Shown here: piece by piece, positions 36,916-49,807 of the stretch | Layout: each line of letters begins with the position of its first letter | How positions within the stretch are numbered: position 1 is the first letter of the stretch | NCBI GenBank assembly: GCA_025642065.1 | Contig: JAODUP010001043.1 | Location: 2,501-66,500 of the forward strand | Length of the DNA stretch: 64,000 nucleotides | Origin: Paralvinella palmiformis | Taxonomy: Eukaryota > Annelida > Polychaeta > Terebellida > Alvinellidae | Reading direction: 5' to 3' | Translations under genes and position numbers: made by a program | Notes under the pieces: generated by a model | Told to the model about the DNA's origin: nothing | Seen by the model: only the letters and a program-made list of their open reading frames with translations | The model's database searches: none

Positions 36916-38287
36916 ACAAACGAATAGTCAACACATGGCAATAGAACTCCCTTACTGTGAGTCGACATTTGACTCAAGATTTAACTCATGATTTAACTCA
37001 ATATAAACTTATCATAATGATAAAGATCGGTAGATGTCACACATCTCGACCAACATCAGTAACAGGTTAATGACGTCAGCACAGGTGGGATATCGGGTGA
37101 CAAACGCGGGGAGGGGGGTGGTAGAGTTGCGGATGATTATTTATGGTGGTTTGTAGGCATCCGGAAGAAACCTCGTCGCCAACATTGTTCGTAATCCGTT
37201 CTGGGTGAAATCAAGGTGATCGATAATGCGATAGCATCTGGAAAAACTTATCATTTTTCTTATGATTAGTATTTTGTATTTTGTTATGATCAGCATGGCG
37301 GGAAGGGAGGGGGGGGGGTACACGGGATCGATACTGAACTCTGAACCGGCGGCTGGTTGTTGTCAGTGCGAGAATATTGATATATTTGCGATGTCTTTCG
37401 TGATACTGATAATAATGATGATAATGATCGTCGTTATCATTATCATCATCATCATCATCATCATGTCTTGTACAACTGTGCAAACTCTGGCCGAAAGTGG
37501 AGAGCTTAGCAGCCGCGTGTCCTTGTGTAAGCTTAATGTCCACAGAAGAGGCTTGGCTGTGTTGAAACTTCGCCGAAAAACCTTACATTGAACTCGTTCA
37601 GAAGCCGACAAGAAGACGTACCTCTTCGACTCCAAAACACTTACAATCCACCAGCCCTTCTTCGTCTTGTTGACATTCCCCCGTCCATATTTGCATAACG
37701 GCCGCCGAATCCGGGTCGGCTTCCCCGGGCTACATCCATTAAATTTATGACAGGTTTGATGAAGGATGCGTCAGTAGTGTCCCCTAACTTACCGAGTGGC
37801 GAAAAAAATGGGTGCTTGCTGAACAAACAAGTCGGAGGCGGGCTGGAGAACGAGATGGGTATCATTTCTGGATCGTGTCTACAATGGTCTGACATACCGT
37901 CGGCGCTAATGCCGATCCTGATAAGCCTGCCAGCCTGCGGTGTTGCCACGCCCCGGATTCGCCCTGACCTAGCGGTATCGTACACCTCGTTGAAGTTTTG
38001 TAGACTCTCCGCGTGATGACTCAATAGTGTTGACATTGGGTGGGATGTCAGCTGGACGCGGTGGCGCAGGCCTATGGCGCTGAAGAGGAATACCGCAGCC
38101 CGATGAGTGATGCAGGGGCGATAGTCCTCATTCCGTTTTTATATCAGAAGTCGTAGTAATAGATGACTTTCGTCCCATCAACTAACTGGCCTCGTTTTCG
38201 TTTCCGAATATGTCATCGATTCTAAATCGTGAATATCCTATTAACTTAGACGTCGTGGAAAAGTATTGCAAATAACATTCTTTCTAG

Positions 38288-38372
38288 ATCACACACACAC
38301 ACACACACACACACGCGCGCGCGCCCGCACAAACACACACACACTCTCTCTCTCTGTGTGTGTGTCTCGCTG

Positions 38373-38405
<33 letters not shown>
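38288..38405 (+). repeat. (CA)n/(CT)n compound microsatellite
   Basis: CA, CG, CT and GT runs in series. Confidence 0.88.
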
Positions 38406-38408
<3 letters not shown>

Positions 38409-38444
38409 TAAGACAGGCAGCCGCTTTAAATGTAAACTTTTAGC

Positions 38445-38572
38445 TATTTTACGGCCACTTTTGTCCACAATGTAGGCTAAATGGGTCGATCGACATCCAA
38501 AGGTAATAAGGCAAAGTGAAAAATTAAACACCCTTCCGAGATAACCCGGCCCGGGTTCGAACCTTAAGATTG
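38445..38572 (-). mobile_element. SINE (main family), truncated at the head
   Basis: TTTTACGGCCACTTTTGTCC, GGCTAAATGGGTCGATCGAC and CCGGGTTCGAACCT are present on the minus strand; the A-box part is missing. Confidence 0.78.
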
Positions 38573-40099
38573 ATCGACTGGTTAATTTGCGATATACCAG
38601 GTAGAAGCGTGAGTCCTATAATCCACGATCCTTAATGTACGGCCTTTATCGTGTTCCTAAACGATGCCTAGTTTCTAAATTAACTCGGAGTCGGAAGGAT
38701 TTTAGAAAGTTTGTGTATATTCCAGTATCTGTGTTCTGGAGGATATGTTTTGTACCATGAGGTTGTCGCGTCTGAAAAGTCAGATGCTTCCAGATAAGGT
38801 GAAATTATGTTGTATCGGGGTATGTTTGTTTTGTGTGAAAAGGGGAGCCTTATTTTCACATAGAAAAACTAAATGTGCTTAAGGCATTCAAACGTATAAT
38901 CATGTTTGATATAAATCAGCTATATATACATTACATGAGTATATGTTTATTGATTATCTAGCCCCAAAACTAAGGAATCATTCACTTAAAGGTGAGTGTG
39001 AAAACTAAGTCTCTCGGTCATTTCCATTTGGTAGACGAAAAATGCGACAAGGACGCGTGTATGTCGAACTGGGACGTTCATTGATTGTAAAATGTGTAAA
39101 TGATAGATTATCTATTTATCTTTTACCCATGTTATCTACCAGAATGCATCGCGAAGAAGCTTCCAAACGGGGATATCAAATAATGCTGTATTCTTCAAAA
39201 ATATCGTCTCAACTCTGAATCTATTTGAAGACTGCAGTCACTGACTCAACTTTGGTGACAACAAACGGCGAATAATAATACGCAGAGTTAAAAGCAAATA
39301 TTTGGGCATGTCCTCGGCTGCAGAGACAATCGATGGGGAAAATGAATCGCTGTCAGAATCTCTTCCGTAGAATGTCTTTACCAGTTACCCCAGATATCGA
39401 ATAAACGGCTTTATGACCAGCTACTGTCATCGAGCTTTCAGCAAATCAGACTACACCATTGATATATTTCTTTGAACTTGAATTTGATGCTCATAATAGG
39501 GCGATAGCTTAAATTAAGGAATATGAACACCAATATTTTTCAAATTACAGAAATGTTCAGATTTCCCAAAATGATCATGATTGGGAAACGGCTATCTCAA
39601 GTGAATGATGTGTTTGTTTACAATTCAATTCATACGATCATTAGAAAAAACAGCCCCTGAATCAAACTGCCAAGGAGCGTATTGCCTCGACTTGCAGTTT
39701 AGGCACAAAAATGTTAACTATGAATCAAGGATATTGCGCATGCGCTTTGGAACTTTCTTCCGTCACAAACTATGAACTATTCGCGATTAGGTTATCCTCA
39801 CGGCTTCATCATAATTTATCAATTGAACCCTGTTAGAGACTCTCAGATCAAAGAGTTGCTGAAGAGATCCTCAAATATGTTCTCTTTCTTAATTAATGGC
39901 AACATTAGTCATTCAGCACGTCTAACTCTGGCTGGTTTTAGACAATGTTGTCAGCAGATTCGAAACAAGAAGTTTGCGATAGCGTAGGATTTTACGGGGT
40001 CAATAATCAATGTTTGGTAATCAAGAGTGTTACACCGATGTTGATTAAGATCCTAAAAGGAAACAAACCACTGATGGTCAATTTCGGTTAATTACTCTC

Positions 40100-40250
40100 G
40101 GAACTGGTCACACTTGGGACGGTTGGGTCAAGGGGCGAACTCCTGGAGAAACGAATCCCTCAAAACTGGAATGAAGCCGATTCGAACCCGGCAACCTGGA
40201 GCTTTGGAAAGCACTCTTCAAACCACCGTGCCATGCGAATACTCTTATCG
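40100..40250 (-). mobile_element. tRNA-like SINE head, minus strand
   Basis: On the minus strand GGCACGGTGGTTTGAAGAGT and GCCGGGTTCGAATCGG give well-preserved A and B boxes. Confidence 0.55.
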
Positions 40251-41637
40251 CACGGTGTACATTTGAAATCTAGAATCCAGGTCAAGTTTGGATTACAAAA
40301 TGGCCGCCATCTGTAGGAAATGAATCTGTTATGACTGTTTTCGTCATCTTCTAATTTAGACTGATTATTGATGATTGAGTCTTGATTAGGACATGTTGCC
40401 CGGGGGAAAGGGGAGAGTAAGGGTCACTTACCACCATCCAAGTACTATTGATTATCTCTAATTACTTATCGGGATCTATAATGAGACAGCTGATTGGGCA
40501 GGAAATAAGAACACTGGCTAAACTGGATATCATATCTGACTGAATGACTGGCTGGTTGACTGACGGACTGACTGACTGACTGACCGACTGACTGACTGAC
40601 TAACTGACCGAAGGAAATACTTCAGTCACTCAATCAGGCTTCTAGTCAGTCACATACTCACTCACTGAACCACTACTCTCTCACTCACTCACTCAGTCAC
40701 TCACTCATCCGTCACTCACTCACTCATCACATCCATCCATCCATCCATCCATTCATCTATCTATCCAAGCACAGACCCACTCACATAGACATTTCACTCA
40801 CTCGGCAGTAGAGATAGTGGAGTGAAACGCGAAAATCATGGATACCGATCTACTGCTAATCACTGTACTGATTTCCTAATTTTTCTACATCAGATGGATT
40901 TAAAGCTCATTCCCATTTGGCTCATCATCATCGAACCGGATCACAGATCGTCGTAATCAGTGTATCTTATTATAATATACAGACTACTTCAGCCATTGTA
41001 ACTTTGAACTATTACAAAGCTCATACGACAAACAAAGAATTGATATCGAGGCTACGTACTGACCCCCCCCCCCGCCTGCGTGAGCGATAATAGATGTCTA
41101 ACACGGGAGTTGACATCGTTTCGGTAGTGTTGGTGCCATTGTGGGGTGGTTTGTGCTTCAGGAAGGGAACTAATCGCATTCACTACCAGCTGTTCTCCAT
41201 CGTAAGTCGACAGCTGCGCGTCGATATATCCGTCGATAGGCGCGTGCATGCAATTACCGCCGCCGCGCGCACACGGCCCTACCTAATCCGGCAGCGCCGA
41301 ACTCCATTCATCACCATCCGACCCCTAACCCCTAACCGGGCCCTAATAGCCGACGCGTCGTCATCGACGACCCGACCCATTGCCGTAATTCCGGTCATTC
41401 TCTGTAACAAAGATCCCGTACCGGCTCGCTCCATCAGACGGACGCACTCTGTCTCCATCTTTAGCCAATTCTCACCAACATCCATTCCTCAGCCATCCAT
41501 TTACACCTTGGTGACAAAAACCTCTATTGTCCTAACTACATTATCTCGTTACCAAGACGACCACTGCCTCGGCATCGACGCCGACGAAGGACGTTTATTA
41601 CTAATGGCGAACTGGTTGTGATGGGGAGGGGGGGAGG

Positions 41638-41735
41638 ATGATGGCCGAGTGGTAGAGTGCTTGGCTAGAAATTAACAGGACGTGGATTCGCGTTTCGTCA
41701 GGTTCCCGCGGACCTTTGATGCCTTAATTCGCTCG
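41638..41735 (+). mobile_element. tRNA-like SINE head
   Basis: GATGGCCGAGTGGTAGAGTG is a good A-box region; the B-box equivalent (GGATTCGCGTTTCGTC) is decayed. Confidence 0.45.
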
Positions 41736-42534
41736 CGCTACAATTAATATCCACTATCCCTTAATAAATAGATTATTTCTTGATTATAGGCAACTAACTA
41801 TGCGACAACTCCTGGGTAGCTGTAGTTCTCGGTTAGCTGGCAATAGCCGTGAATAAATGGATAATAAAGCTAAAATCATCAAAGTACAAGGCTAAAAAAG
41901 AAAGCGTAACATATATACATCATTAAGTACAGTTTGACTGAATTTTTACAGCGCCTCATTTTTGATAAAATAGTTTAAGACACCTGATGACTAGGAATGT
42001 TTTTATACCATTATGGCCATTTTGCCGAATTATTCCAGATGCCATTTCCTCCAGGTGTTCGGCGGTTGCTTCTGGCCGAATTGGCGTGAGTCTGGCTTTA
42101 TGGGAGAGCAAGTTTTAAACAAATCTACAAATTCCATTGTGTTGCCGTCTCACAATGACGCATCGCTTCTAACCGCATTATCGCTCGGAGTTAATCAAGA
42201 CCTTTACGGGAGTGAGAGGGCCTCGCATTCGACAGGGGGCGCTTCATTGGCGCTAGTCGGTAAACACATTGGACGGGAAGGAGCTCATTACTTGGCTATC
42301 AGTCTCGGGAGGGCGGAGAAGATGTTTATGGCCATACGCGTTACCAATCGTAGGTGGTCCCCCTGTTACTGGCCGCTGTTGAGAGGTGGTCGTTAACTGG
42401 GAGGCGCGGTTGATGGATGAGCCGGTTGTACTTGGTGTATTACAGTGACACCCTTATTAGCGGACCACGGCTCCGTGTTTGTTTTGGTGGTTATGGTTAA
42501 GGTCGAGTCGTAGATTGAGGTCATTTGTCGGTGA

Positions 42535-42670
42535 TGACGTCATTGTTGTTATTGTTGTTGTTGTTGTTGTCGTCGTCGTGGTTGTTGTTGTGGCCGAGAT
42601 TCGGGTATTGTTCTGTTACAAGATTGATACAAATGGTATATATGTTGTTCAACTCTCTCTCTCTCTCTCT

Positions 42671-42724
<54 letters not shown>

Positions 42725-42796
42725 GTGTGTGTGTTCGATTTATATATAAATATATATTATATATTATATATATATATATATATAGTGTGTGTGTGT

Positions 42797-42866
<70 letters not shown>
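42535..42866 (+). repeat. (GTT)n, (CT)n and two (TA)n runs
   Basis: GTT repeats, then CT, then TA runs at 42675-42719 and 42801-42865. The word TGTGTGTGTGTTCGAT occurs twice (about 42722 and 42784), showing duplication of a TA-linked block. Confidence 0.88.
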
Positions 42867-42867
<1 letters not shown>

Positions 42868-43177
42868 TTTGAAAATAAACCGATTTCCGTGCACCCCCAC
42901 ACACAAATATTATAGAATCAAGCAGACGACATAAAATATAATCTGGTCGGATTTCATAAAGAAATTGATACGGTTGCCGTCGAAAATCGGACTCCTTGAG
43001 AACACAATGTCTAATAGCCCGGACTCGTATATTTAGAAGGGTTAGAGGTTAGGTCATCTCCTGTTCTGTGTAAACTGGGTCATTTTTCCAGGTCGTGGGT
43101 ACACTCGGTGCTCAACATCAGAACAAAACAAATCAACTGAATGTTCCACAATGTAAACTGTAACATCGGAGAGTCGA

Positions 43178-43362
43178 GAAGGGCACCTATATGGCATAAG
43201 TGATAACGCGGTTGGCCACAGATATATAGCATATGGGTTCGAAGCCTGGCCGGGATTTGTCAGAAGGTTGTTTCATCTTTCACTCCGTCTCATTTCGTTT
43301 GCCGTACCTTGGTCCATTTAACATGGCGTGTGGACAAAGGTAGCCGTACTTGTCACATATTT
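43178..43362 (+). mobile_element. SINE (main family), diverged
   Basis: GGCACCTATATGGCATAAGTG head, GGGTTCGAAGCCTGG B box and a diverged body with TCAGAAGGTTGTTTCATCTT. Confidence 0.7.
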
Positions 43363-43527
43363 TAATCGTTTTTTGTCGCCAATTACAACAAAGTAGAATA
43401 TTTATATTGGCCCAATAGTTGGCCATTAATGATCATGTTTTTAGATTTTAGAACTTACGTTCAAGCCGAGATAAATATCGACAATTTTAATTCTGATTAC
43501 TTCAGTACAACATCATATCAATTTTCT

Positions 43528-43705
43528 GAACGCTTCCTTGGCCTAACTGGTATTCACAGATCTATAGCACCTGTTTCAAACCCGGGTCGGTCTATGTCAG
43601 AAGGGTGTTTCATCTGTCACACCGCCACATTACCTTTGGCGGTCGCTCGGCCAATTTGGCCTACCTTGTGCACAAAAGTGATCATAAAACAGCCATTATT
43701 TAACC
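43528..43705 (+). mobile_element. SINE (main family), variant head
   Basis: GGCCTAACTGGTATTCACAG head, TTTCAAACCCGGGTCGG B box, TCAGAAGGGTGTTTCATCTG body and a CACAAAAGTGATCATAAAACA end. Lies only 170 bases from the preceding copy in the same orientation. Confidence 0.78.
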
Positions 43706-44239
43706 ATTTAATGCAGATATCCCTGTATCCGGTTTTATCTCTTGTTTAATTGTGAATTTTCGATTCATATCTCTGTCTGTTGGTTAGGATGGGGCGTGTA
43801 ACTCCTGAAAGAGACCTGTTATTGATCAGGCGTGTAATATTATCGTGACGGCGTTGTGTGTGGTTTTTAGTACAAATTCAGAATTAACGACATACTAAAT
43901 CATAGCTTTTTGCTTTCCTATTGAGTCTCTCCCTCTCGTTCTCTCTCTCTCCGTGCGTGTGCGTGTGTGTATGTGTGTGTGGGTGTGTATGTGTGGGTGT
44001 CTGTGTTTGAATTAATCGCATTTACTAATCGTAACCACTAACTGGATTGGACAATATTTGTTCTAAGTTCAGCTACGTTCGGTAATGTTTAAACAAGTCA
44101 ACCATGTTTGATGTTATCTCCACAATAATTGTAACCCAGTTTAATGCCTTATACCCGCATCCCTAACTTCAATTGTGAGCCACGGGTTTTACAAAGGCGA
44201 GCTCTCTGGGCCAAACAAAACTGGCTAATATACCTAAAA

Positions 44240-44400
44240 CATTACTACTATGTTAAGGCCACCGTTATGCACACGGTACGATAAATGGACCGAGTCATCC
44301 CCAAGAAAGGAGTGGGGCGAAGTGAAAGATGAAACAGCCTTCAGACATGGTCCAGGTTGTGGTTCGAGTCCAGACGCGCTACCAATTAGGCCAGAGAGAA
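44240..44400 (-). mobile_element. SINE (main family), diverged
   Basis: Minus-strand order: TTAAGGCCACCGTTATGCAC, GAAAGATGAAACAGCCTTCA, TGGTTCGAGTCCAGACGCGC, TACCAATTAGGCCA. Confidence 0.72.
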
Positions 44401-45279
44401 GACACCGTGTATGTGGGGGTACTTCAGAAAAATGTATACGCTGTCCACTTAAAGGTATCCCATATAAAAGGTAACAAGTATCACTCGAGGAAGATAATAG
44501 ACAGCACGTTATGAGTCTTCATCAACATCTGATGATGAAATATTTGTGACATCCGCGTGAAGATTCGACAATCAGTTGTTGTTGCTGCTGCTGCTGCTGC
44601 TGCTGGTGATGGCATGGTGGTCCTTTTGATCGAAACAGTACGAAACTGTTGGACCATCCAGTTGCCAGAAGCTTGATATATTAGAACGATGACGTTATCT
44701 CGTTGAGCGGATGTGATAAGTTTTAAATAAACTGGTCGGTGATTTTCTATTTTGGAAAGAACCGTGTTTTGAACTATTTGCCAGATATACCTTGACAGCT
44801 ATTATGAAGGTTGAAATCTGTTTATACTCCCCAGAATTGAGATGTTTTCGTTCGTAAGAAATAGGTGGCCATTTTGAAGAGCAAATATAAATAGTCAACT
44901 ACACATATGGGATATGACATTAATAACGATATTTAGAATTGTTTTGGTTTTTTGTTTTACATTTTGTCTCTTGTGTGTGTGACTGGAACAAACGAAAGAT
45001 TGTTTTTGACACGTATTTTTTAAGTATGCATCTGTGCATATACGCTTATTAAAGCATTGTATGTCGAAGCTGTAATGGCTTCCTCCACAGAAATTATTCA
45101 ATACATAATAATCCAGAGGATTTTTACCACGTGATCTTAATAGAATTATGCCGAGAAAGGTTTACACATTGCTTATAAAAACTGCATTGTTATCGTAGTG
45201 ATGGCCAGTGGCCTATTTCAACCGTGAAATCAATGTTTATGATGATGATGATGATGATGATGATGATCAGAATTATAAT

Positions 45280-45570
45280 AATATATTTTACATATGTTGC
45301 TTTAATGCTCTCTACAATGAAAACAGAACAAAAAACATGTCCTGACTCACACAACACAGACATATTTCATACATAAATATACTGGTTTGTATATTATCAA
45401 CAAGCTAATTTAAATACGTCGGTCTTAAGAACCTTACGAAAGATAATCTTTACTCGATGAAAGTATAATACGAGTAGTCAATGTATTCCACAGCCTGGGA
45501 GCTGTGGCTTGGAAAGATTTCTCTCTTTCCGAAGCTTCCCGAAGGTTTGCTAAATAATTGCACTAAGATT
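45280..45570 (-). mobile_element. CR1/L2-type LINE, 3' fragment on the minus strand
   Basis: The minus strand carries ATAPRLWNTLTTRIILSSSK, the usual LINE end motif (APxLWNxLP), then a 3' UTR. TTAAATTAGC and AAACCAGTATATTTATGTA match the 16.97-17.04 kb 3' UTR closely, so it is the same family. Confidence 0.75.
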
Positions 45571-45643
45571 TTGTTAAACAACAGTTTTTACATTGGCTGT
45601 GATAGATATGAATTATAAGCAGGATATGAACAGAACCCAAAGA

Positions 45644-45836
45644 TGATGATTGATGATTGATGTTTTACGGCCACTTTTGTGCACACATGGTAGGCTAAAT
45701 GGACCGAGCGACTTTCAGAGGTAATGAAGCGACGTCAAAGATGAAACAGCTTTCAGATATGCCAACGCTGAGTTTCGAACTCAGGTGGTAGCGATCTGTG
45801 GTCCAACGCGCTACCAATTACACGGCGGAGGCATCC
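45644..45836 (-). mobile_element. SINE (main family), full length with target-site duplication
   Basis: Complete minus-strand copy. AACAGAACCCAAAGA (45629-45643) is matched by AACGGAACCCGAAGA (45837-45851), two mismatches. Confidence 0.83.
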
Positions 45837-46784
45837 AACGGAACCCGAAGAATACATAAAGATAATTTCATATAAAGTCAAAGTGGGCTTTAAACATTTA
45901 GCGATAAAAAAACATCCTGTAAGTTACTGTGGCGTCATCGCTGTGACTTCCATTGAGAGTTAAGTGTATTAACACCGTCAAAGATCGATCGATCTGTCTC
46001 AAATTGAAAATGGCCCTAATTTCTGAACGCATTGAGGTTTTATTTTTACCACCAGCTCCCTGAATCACTAATCACCGGCTTGATTAATGACAGCCAACGC
46101 CGGGGTCGATACGAGATCGTATTGAGGTCGACATTTCGAAAATTGATTGACATCGTCATGACATGCCTCGACGCCATTACCGAACTTGGCTCCGTTGTCG
46201 ACAAAATGCCACTCAATAAAAGAAGCCTCGTTCTGGACACGAACTTATTGACTGGACTCGGGGTTCCTACCCGAAACTAAAAGATCGGGCATTTCTCACG
46301 TGAAATTGTCTTAGGCCTTGTTGAGAAGATATTGGGTGTTGGTGAGGGTTTCGCTCTTCTAATGACGTCACGAAGGAGCAGTTGGAGAAATAAGAAACGC
46401 ATCTCGTCCTGACTGATACTATGAGCACCAACCAGGCAATAGAGAAACATGTTATTTGATCATTCACGGACAGTGTTTACGTGCGGAATAACTCGACCAA
46501 TTCGATGACGTCATTATGTCCACTCAGTGCACCCCGGTGTTTTCGAGCCATTTGTTAGGATGTAGAGAGATAAACTGTCTTATCTAACTACGCAGTAATT
46601 TATCTTCGTTAGCCATCCGTCATGCTGAAGCTGAACACACGCGAATCCAATTTGGGTGTGCGTTTGTTTGTTTGTGCGGTGTGGGTGTGTCTGTCCGAAC
46701 TCGGGCGCACTGGTATGTTTTGAGTAAAACACACGACAGAGTGTATGACGTTATTCACACCCTGGCCATTTTTGCGTGGATTTG

Positions 46785-46880
46785 TGGATGTCTTACGACC
46801 ACTTTTTGGACAAAGTGGGCTAAATGGTCCGAGCCACATCTAAAGGTATTGAGGCGAAGTCTGGAGGGTGTTTCATCGTC
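46785..46880 (-). mobile_element. SINE (main family), 3' fragment
   Basis: GGATGTCTTACGACCACTTT, GTGGGCTAAATGGTCCGAGC and GGAGGGTGTTTCATC on the minus strand; the tRNA-like head is absent. Confidence 0.7.
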
Positions 46881-47234
46881 GTAAGAAAAACCTCCATGGT
46901 ATCAGCCTGAAACCTAATTACAAAAAGGAGTTATTTTTATAAATCTTTGGATATAAACAGTGAATACAGTTGGCTTTGGTAAAGGTGTATTGATTTGTAT
47001 TGATTAGTTAATTTGTTTGTTTGTTTGTTTCGAAAACAGAATATGAACCTAACAAGATTTTTACAATTTAAAACTGCAGCCGTGAGAGGTACTTTAAAGG
47101 TTTTATAATACTTTTCCCTGCTACATTTAATTTTCGTTGTTCTAGCCATGTTTCATTAACGAAAGAGTCTTAAAAGAATTTTAAAAGTTATATTAAGTCT
47201 GGGAGAAAACAAATATTTGTTTATTCCAATGGCG

Positions 47235-47435
47235 AGGGCGCCTCCGTGGTCTAGCGGTAGCGTGTTGGACCACAGATCAAAACCATCCGTGTTCGAACCT
47301 CGGTGTGGGCATATCTGAAGGTTGTTTCATCTTTGACTTCGCTTCATTACCTTCGGAGGTCGTTTTCTGCCCATTTATTCTACCGTGTGCACAAAAATGT
47401 CCGTAAAACATCAATCATCATCATCATAATCGTCA
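47235..47435 (+). mobile_element. SINE (main family), full length with target-site duplication
   Basis: Intact boxes and CATCAATCATCATCATC tail. TTATTCCAATGGCG (47221-47234) is matched by TTATTTCAATGGCG (47436-47449), one mismatch. Confidence 0.86.
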
Positions 47436-48298
47436 TTATTTCAATGGCGGAATTCCTCCGCGTGTTAACAGGACCTATATTATCGCTCAATTGTATTCAG
47501 CATCACGAAGTTGTGGCTATTACTGCGATTAAAAATATTTTCCAAATAAGTAATTAACCGAATAAATAAGACGCACACAAATAACACACACACATATTAC
47601 ACTTTACCCTTTTTGTGGATGTGTTCGAGCGATCACTGACCAGTAAAGTGCGGGTCTGAGTGCATTCAAATATAAAGGCTAATGTATCCAATTTTTGTGC
47701 CGCCTGCTTAATGTGAAAGCCAGCAATCCCTTTACTGTAAATTTAATTCCACCAAAACCATGGAATATTAATGGAGTAACAACCAGTTCTGTTCCATTCC
47801 AAAGCGATCTCGCCAAAATTATCAAGAGGGTCTCCAACACTACCATTTCCCATACAAAACTATAAATCTGCCGTGTTCGGCTTTTTGAGAATCTTTGCCC
47901 CATTCAATGACAGCGATTCAATTTTTGCCAAACATGTTCACGGGGAGATTCCAGCTGACATTTCAAATCTATCACGAGAAACCATTGTGTTCGGGTAGCA
48001 CAACAAAATGTATTATTCTTTAAGATTTCTAGCCAGTCCAGTGAGACCTACTTTGGTCTGCTTCTTTCACATTTGATTAGAGTCTTGCGGTAGCCTTTGG
48101 TGACACAATCTGATGAATTGTCAATTGGATTTCTTCAGCTTGTCCACTTCCTGTTTTCGAGAATGAATCACTGGAATAAGTTCCAATGTAATATTTATAT
48201 GAAGTGTTTTATTTCGAAATAATTAATCTCATTTGTGAGTAAATAAACGGAGGACAAATGAATTATTTGCAGTCTCCTGAGAAATCCAGGCGGCGTAA

Positions 48299-48299
48299 A

Positions 48300-48333
<34 letters not shown>

Positions 48334-48458
48334 ACGCACGAACGCACGCACGCACGCACGCACGCACACGCACACACGCTGCCCCATACACAGACACATA
48401 CACGCAAACTCAAGCACGTATACACACAGACACAAACACACATGGTACATATATATAG

Positions 48459-48516
<58 letters not shown>

Positions 48517-48518
48517 AG

Positions 48519-48585
<67 letters not shown>
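48299..48585 (+). repeat. (CA/CGCA)n, (TA)n, (GA)n compound microsatellite
   Basis: CA and CGCACGCA to 48450, TA to 48512 and GA to 48583. Confidence 0.9.
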
Positions 48586-48587
<2 letters not shown>

Positions 48588-48749
48588 ATTACAGTGCACC
48601 AGTGTGACATAACTTGTTTATTTACCTGTTATAAACATTGACTTCTGGTAAAAAATACAACAAAACCAATAATAAAGACAAGAATAATAAAATCCCCCAA
48701 AAAACAACAACAGTAATATTAATAATAGGTTCATTTCAAAGATTCAGGA

Positions 48750-48932
48750 GCCTACGTGGTCTAGCGGTAGCGTGTTGGACCACAGATCACTACCACTCGT
48801 GTTCGAATCCCGGAGTGGGCATATCTGAAGGTTGTTTCATCCTTGACATCGCTTCATTATCTTTGGAGGTCGCTCGGCCCATTTAGCCTACCATGTGCAC
48901 AAAAGTGGCCGTAAAAAAACCAATCATTATCA
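48750..48932 (+). mobile_element. SINE (main family), young copy with perfect target-site duplication
   Basis: Full head and body. TCAAAGATTCAGGA (48736-48749) is repeated exactly at 48933-48946. It sits about 750 bases before exon 2. Confidence 0.88.
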
Positions 48933-48981
48933 TCAAAGATTCAGGATATATATATATGTGTGTGTGTGTGTGTGGCGTTTG

Positions 48982-49015
<34 letters not shown>

Positions 49016-49258
49016 ATGAAACTATCCTCCTCCAGAAATAAAGACTATTACCAACCAAAGTATTTAATAAATCAACCCCAATTAACTGAGGCTTTTGGTA
49101 ATCTGCTTAATGCGAAGTATTTTTTCCCGATATTTCAATTATATAATCAGCCACTTCACTATCAGATCCTTTTACTAAAAGCATATTGAACCCATTAGTG
49201 GGCTATCAATCAAGTAGCTGTTTTTATTTGGGAGAAACCTTCAACTTGTAATGCAGCA

Positions 49259-49272
49259 GCGCCATCTGGTGA
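49259..49272 (-). promoter_or_regulatory. CTCF-like site
   Basis: On the minus strand TCACCAGATGGCGC fits the degenerate CTCF consensus (CCASYAGRKGGCRS) at 13 of 14 positions. It is about 430 bases before exon 2. Sequence match only. Confidence 0.3.
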
Positions 49273-49698
49273 ATCGTTTTCGCCAAATTACCGCATTGGT
49301 ATAATTTCTTAAGAAGTATACTTTTATGGTCTTTAATGTGTATGTACAGTCATCATTATTACTAAAACAATATTAACACGGAGATGGAATAGAAATATTA
49401 CCAATGGATGTTATTTGTATAGAAGGCACACTAAAATAGTACTACCATTACTACTAGTAATAGTAGTAGTAGTAGCAGTAACAGCAATAGCATCACCAGT
49501 AGTAGCAGTAGAAGCAGTAGCAGTAGTACAGTTGCTGATAGTGGTGCGATGTCCGCAAACAGCAAATCCTTGATTTTGAACAACAACCAAACAAGCAACC
49601 CAAACAAACAAACAAACAAACACAACGAATAAACAAACACGGCAATCAATGATAAAATGAGCACTCATTAACGATGCAACGCTATCCTATATTTTCAG

Positions 49699-49807
49699 TT
49701 GCCGAATTCGCTCAAAGAATCTCATCGGCTCACGAACAGTTCGCTCTTCAGATCCAGAACATCGTCGACGTCTTCCGCAAACGGAATCAGGAACTGACAA
49801 AAGAAAG
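49699..49807 (+). CDS. Exon 2 of F-BAR protein (residues 33-68)
   Basis: The acceptor is tatattttcag, ending at 49698. The 109-base exon completes the valine codon split from exon 1 and encodes a helical, charged stretch starting VAEFAQRISSAHEQFALQ and ending with NQELTKE plus two bases of an arginine codon. The donor is gtatccga. The content (hydrophobic residues at helical spacing, EFA..I..A...FA..I..I) fits the first long helix of an FCH-BAR domain. The frame stays open into the intron, but the homology-like pattern stops at the donor. Confidence 0.83.

Noticed and set aside
37641..38036. 131-codon minus-strand frame in a GC-richer islet
   Set aside because: No recognisable domain, the opposite strand is also open, and no splice signals stand out; kept only as part of a repeat-poor islet.
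42013..42396. 127-codon plus-strand frame
   Set aside because: No family recognised and no convincing splice borders; the CTCF-like word inside it seemed a better explanation of interest.
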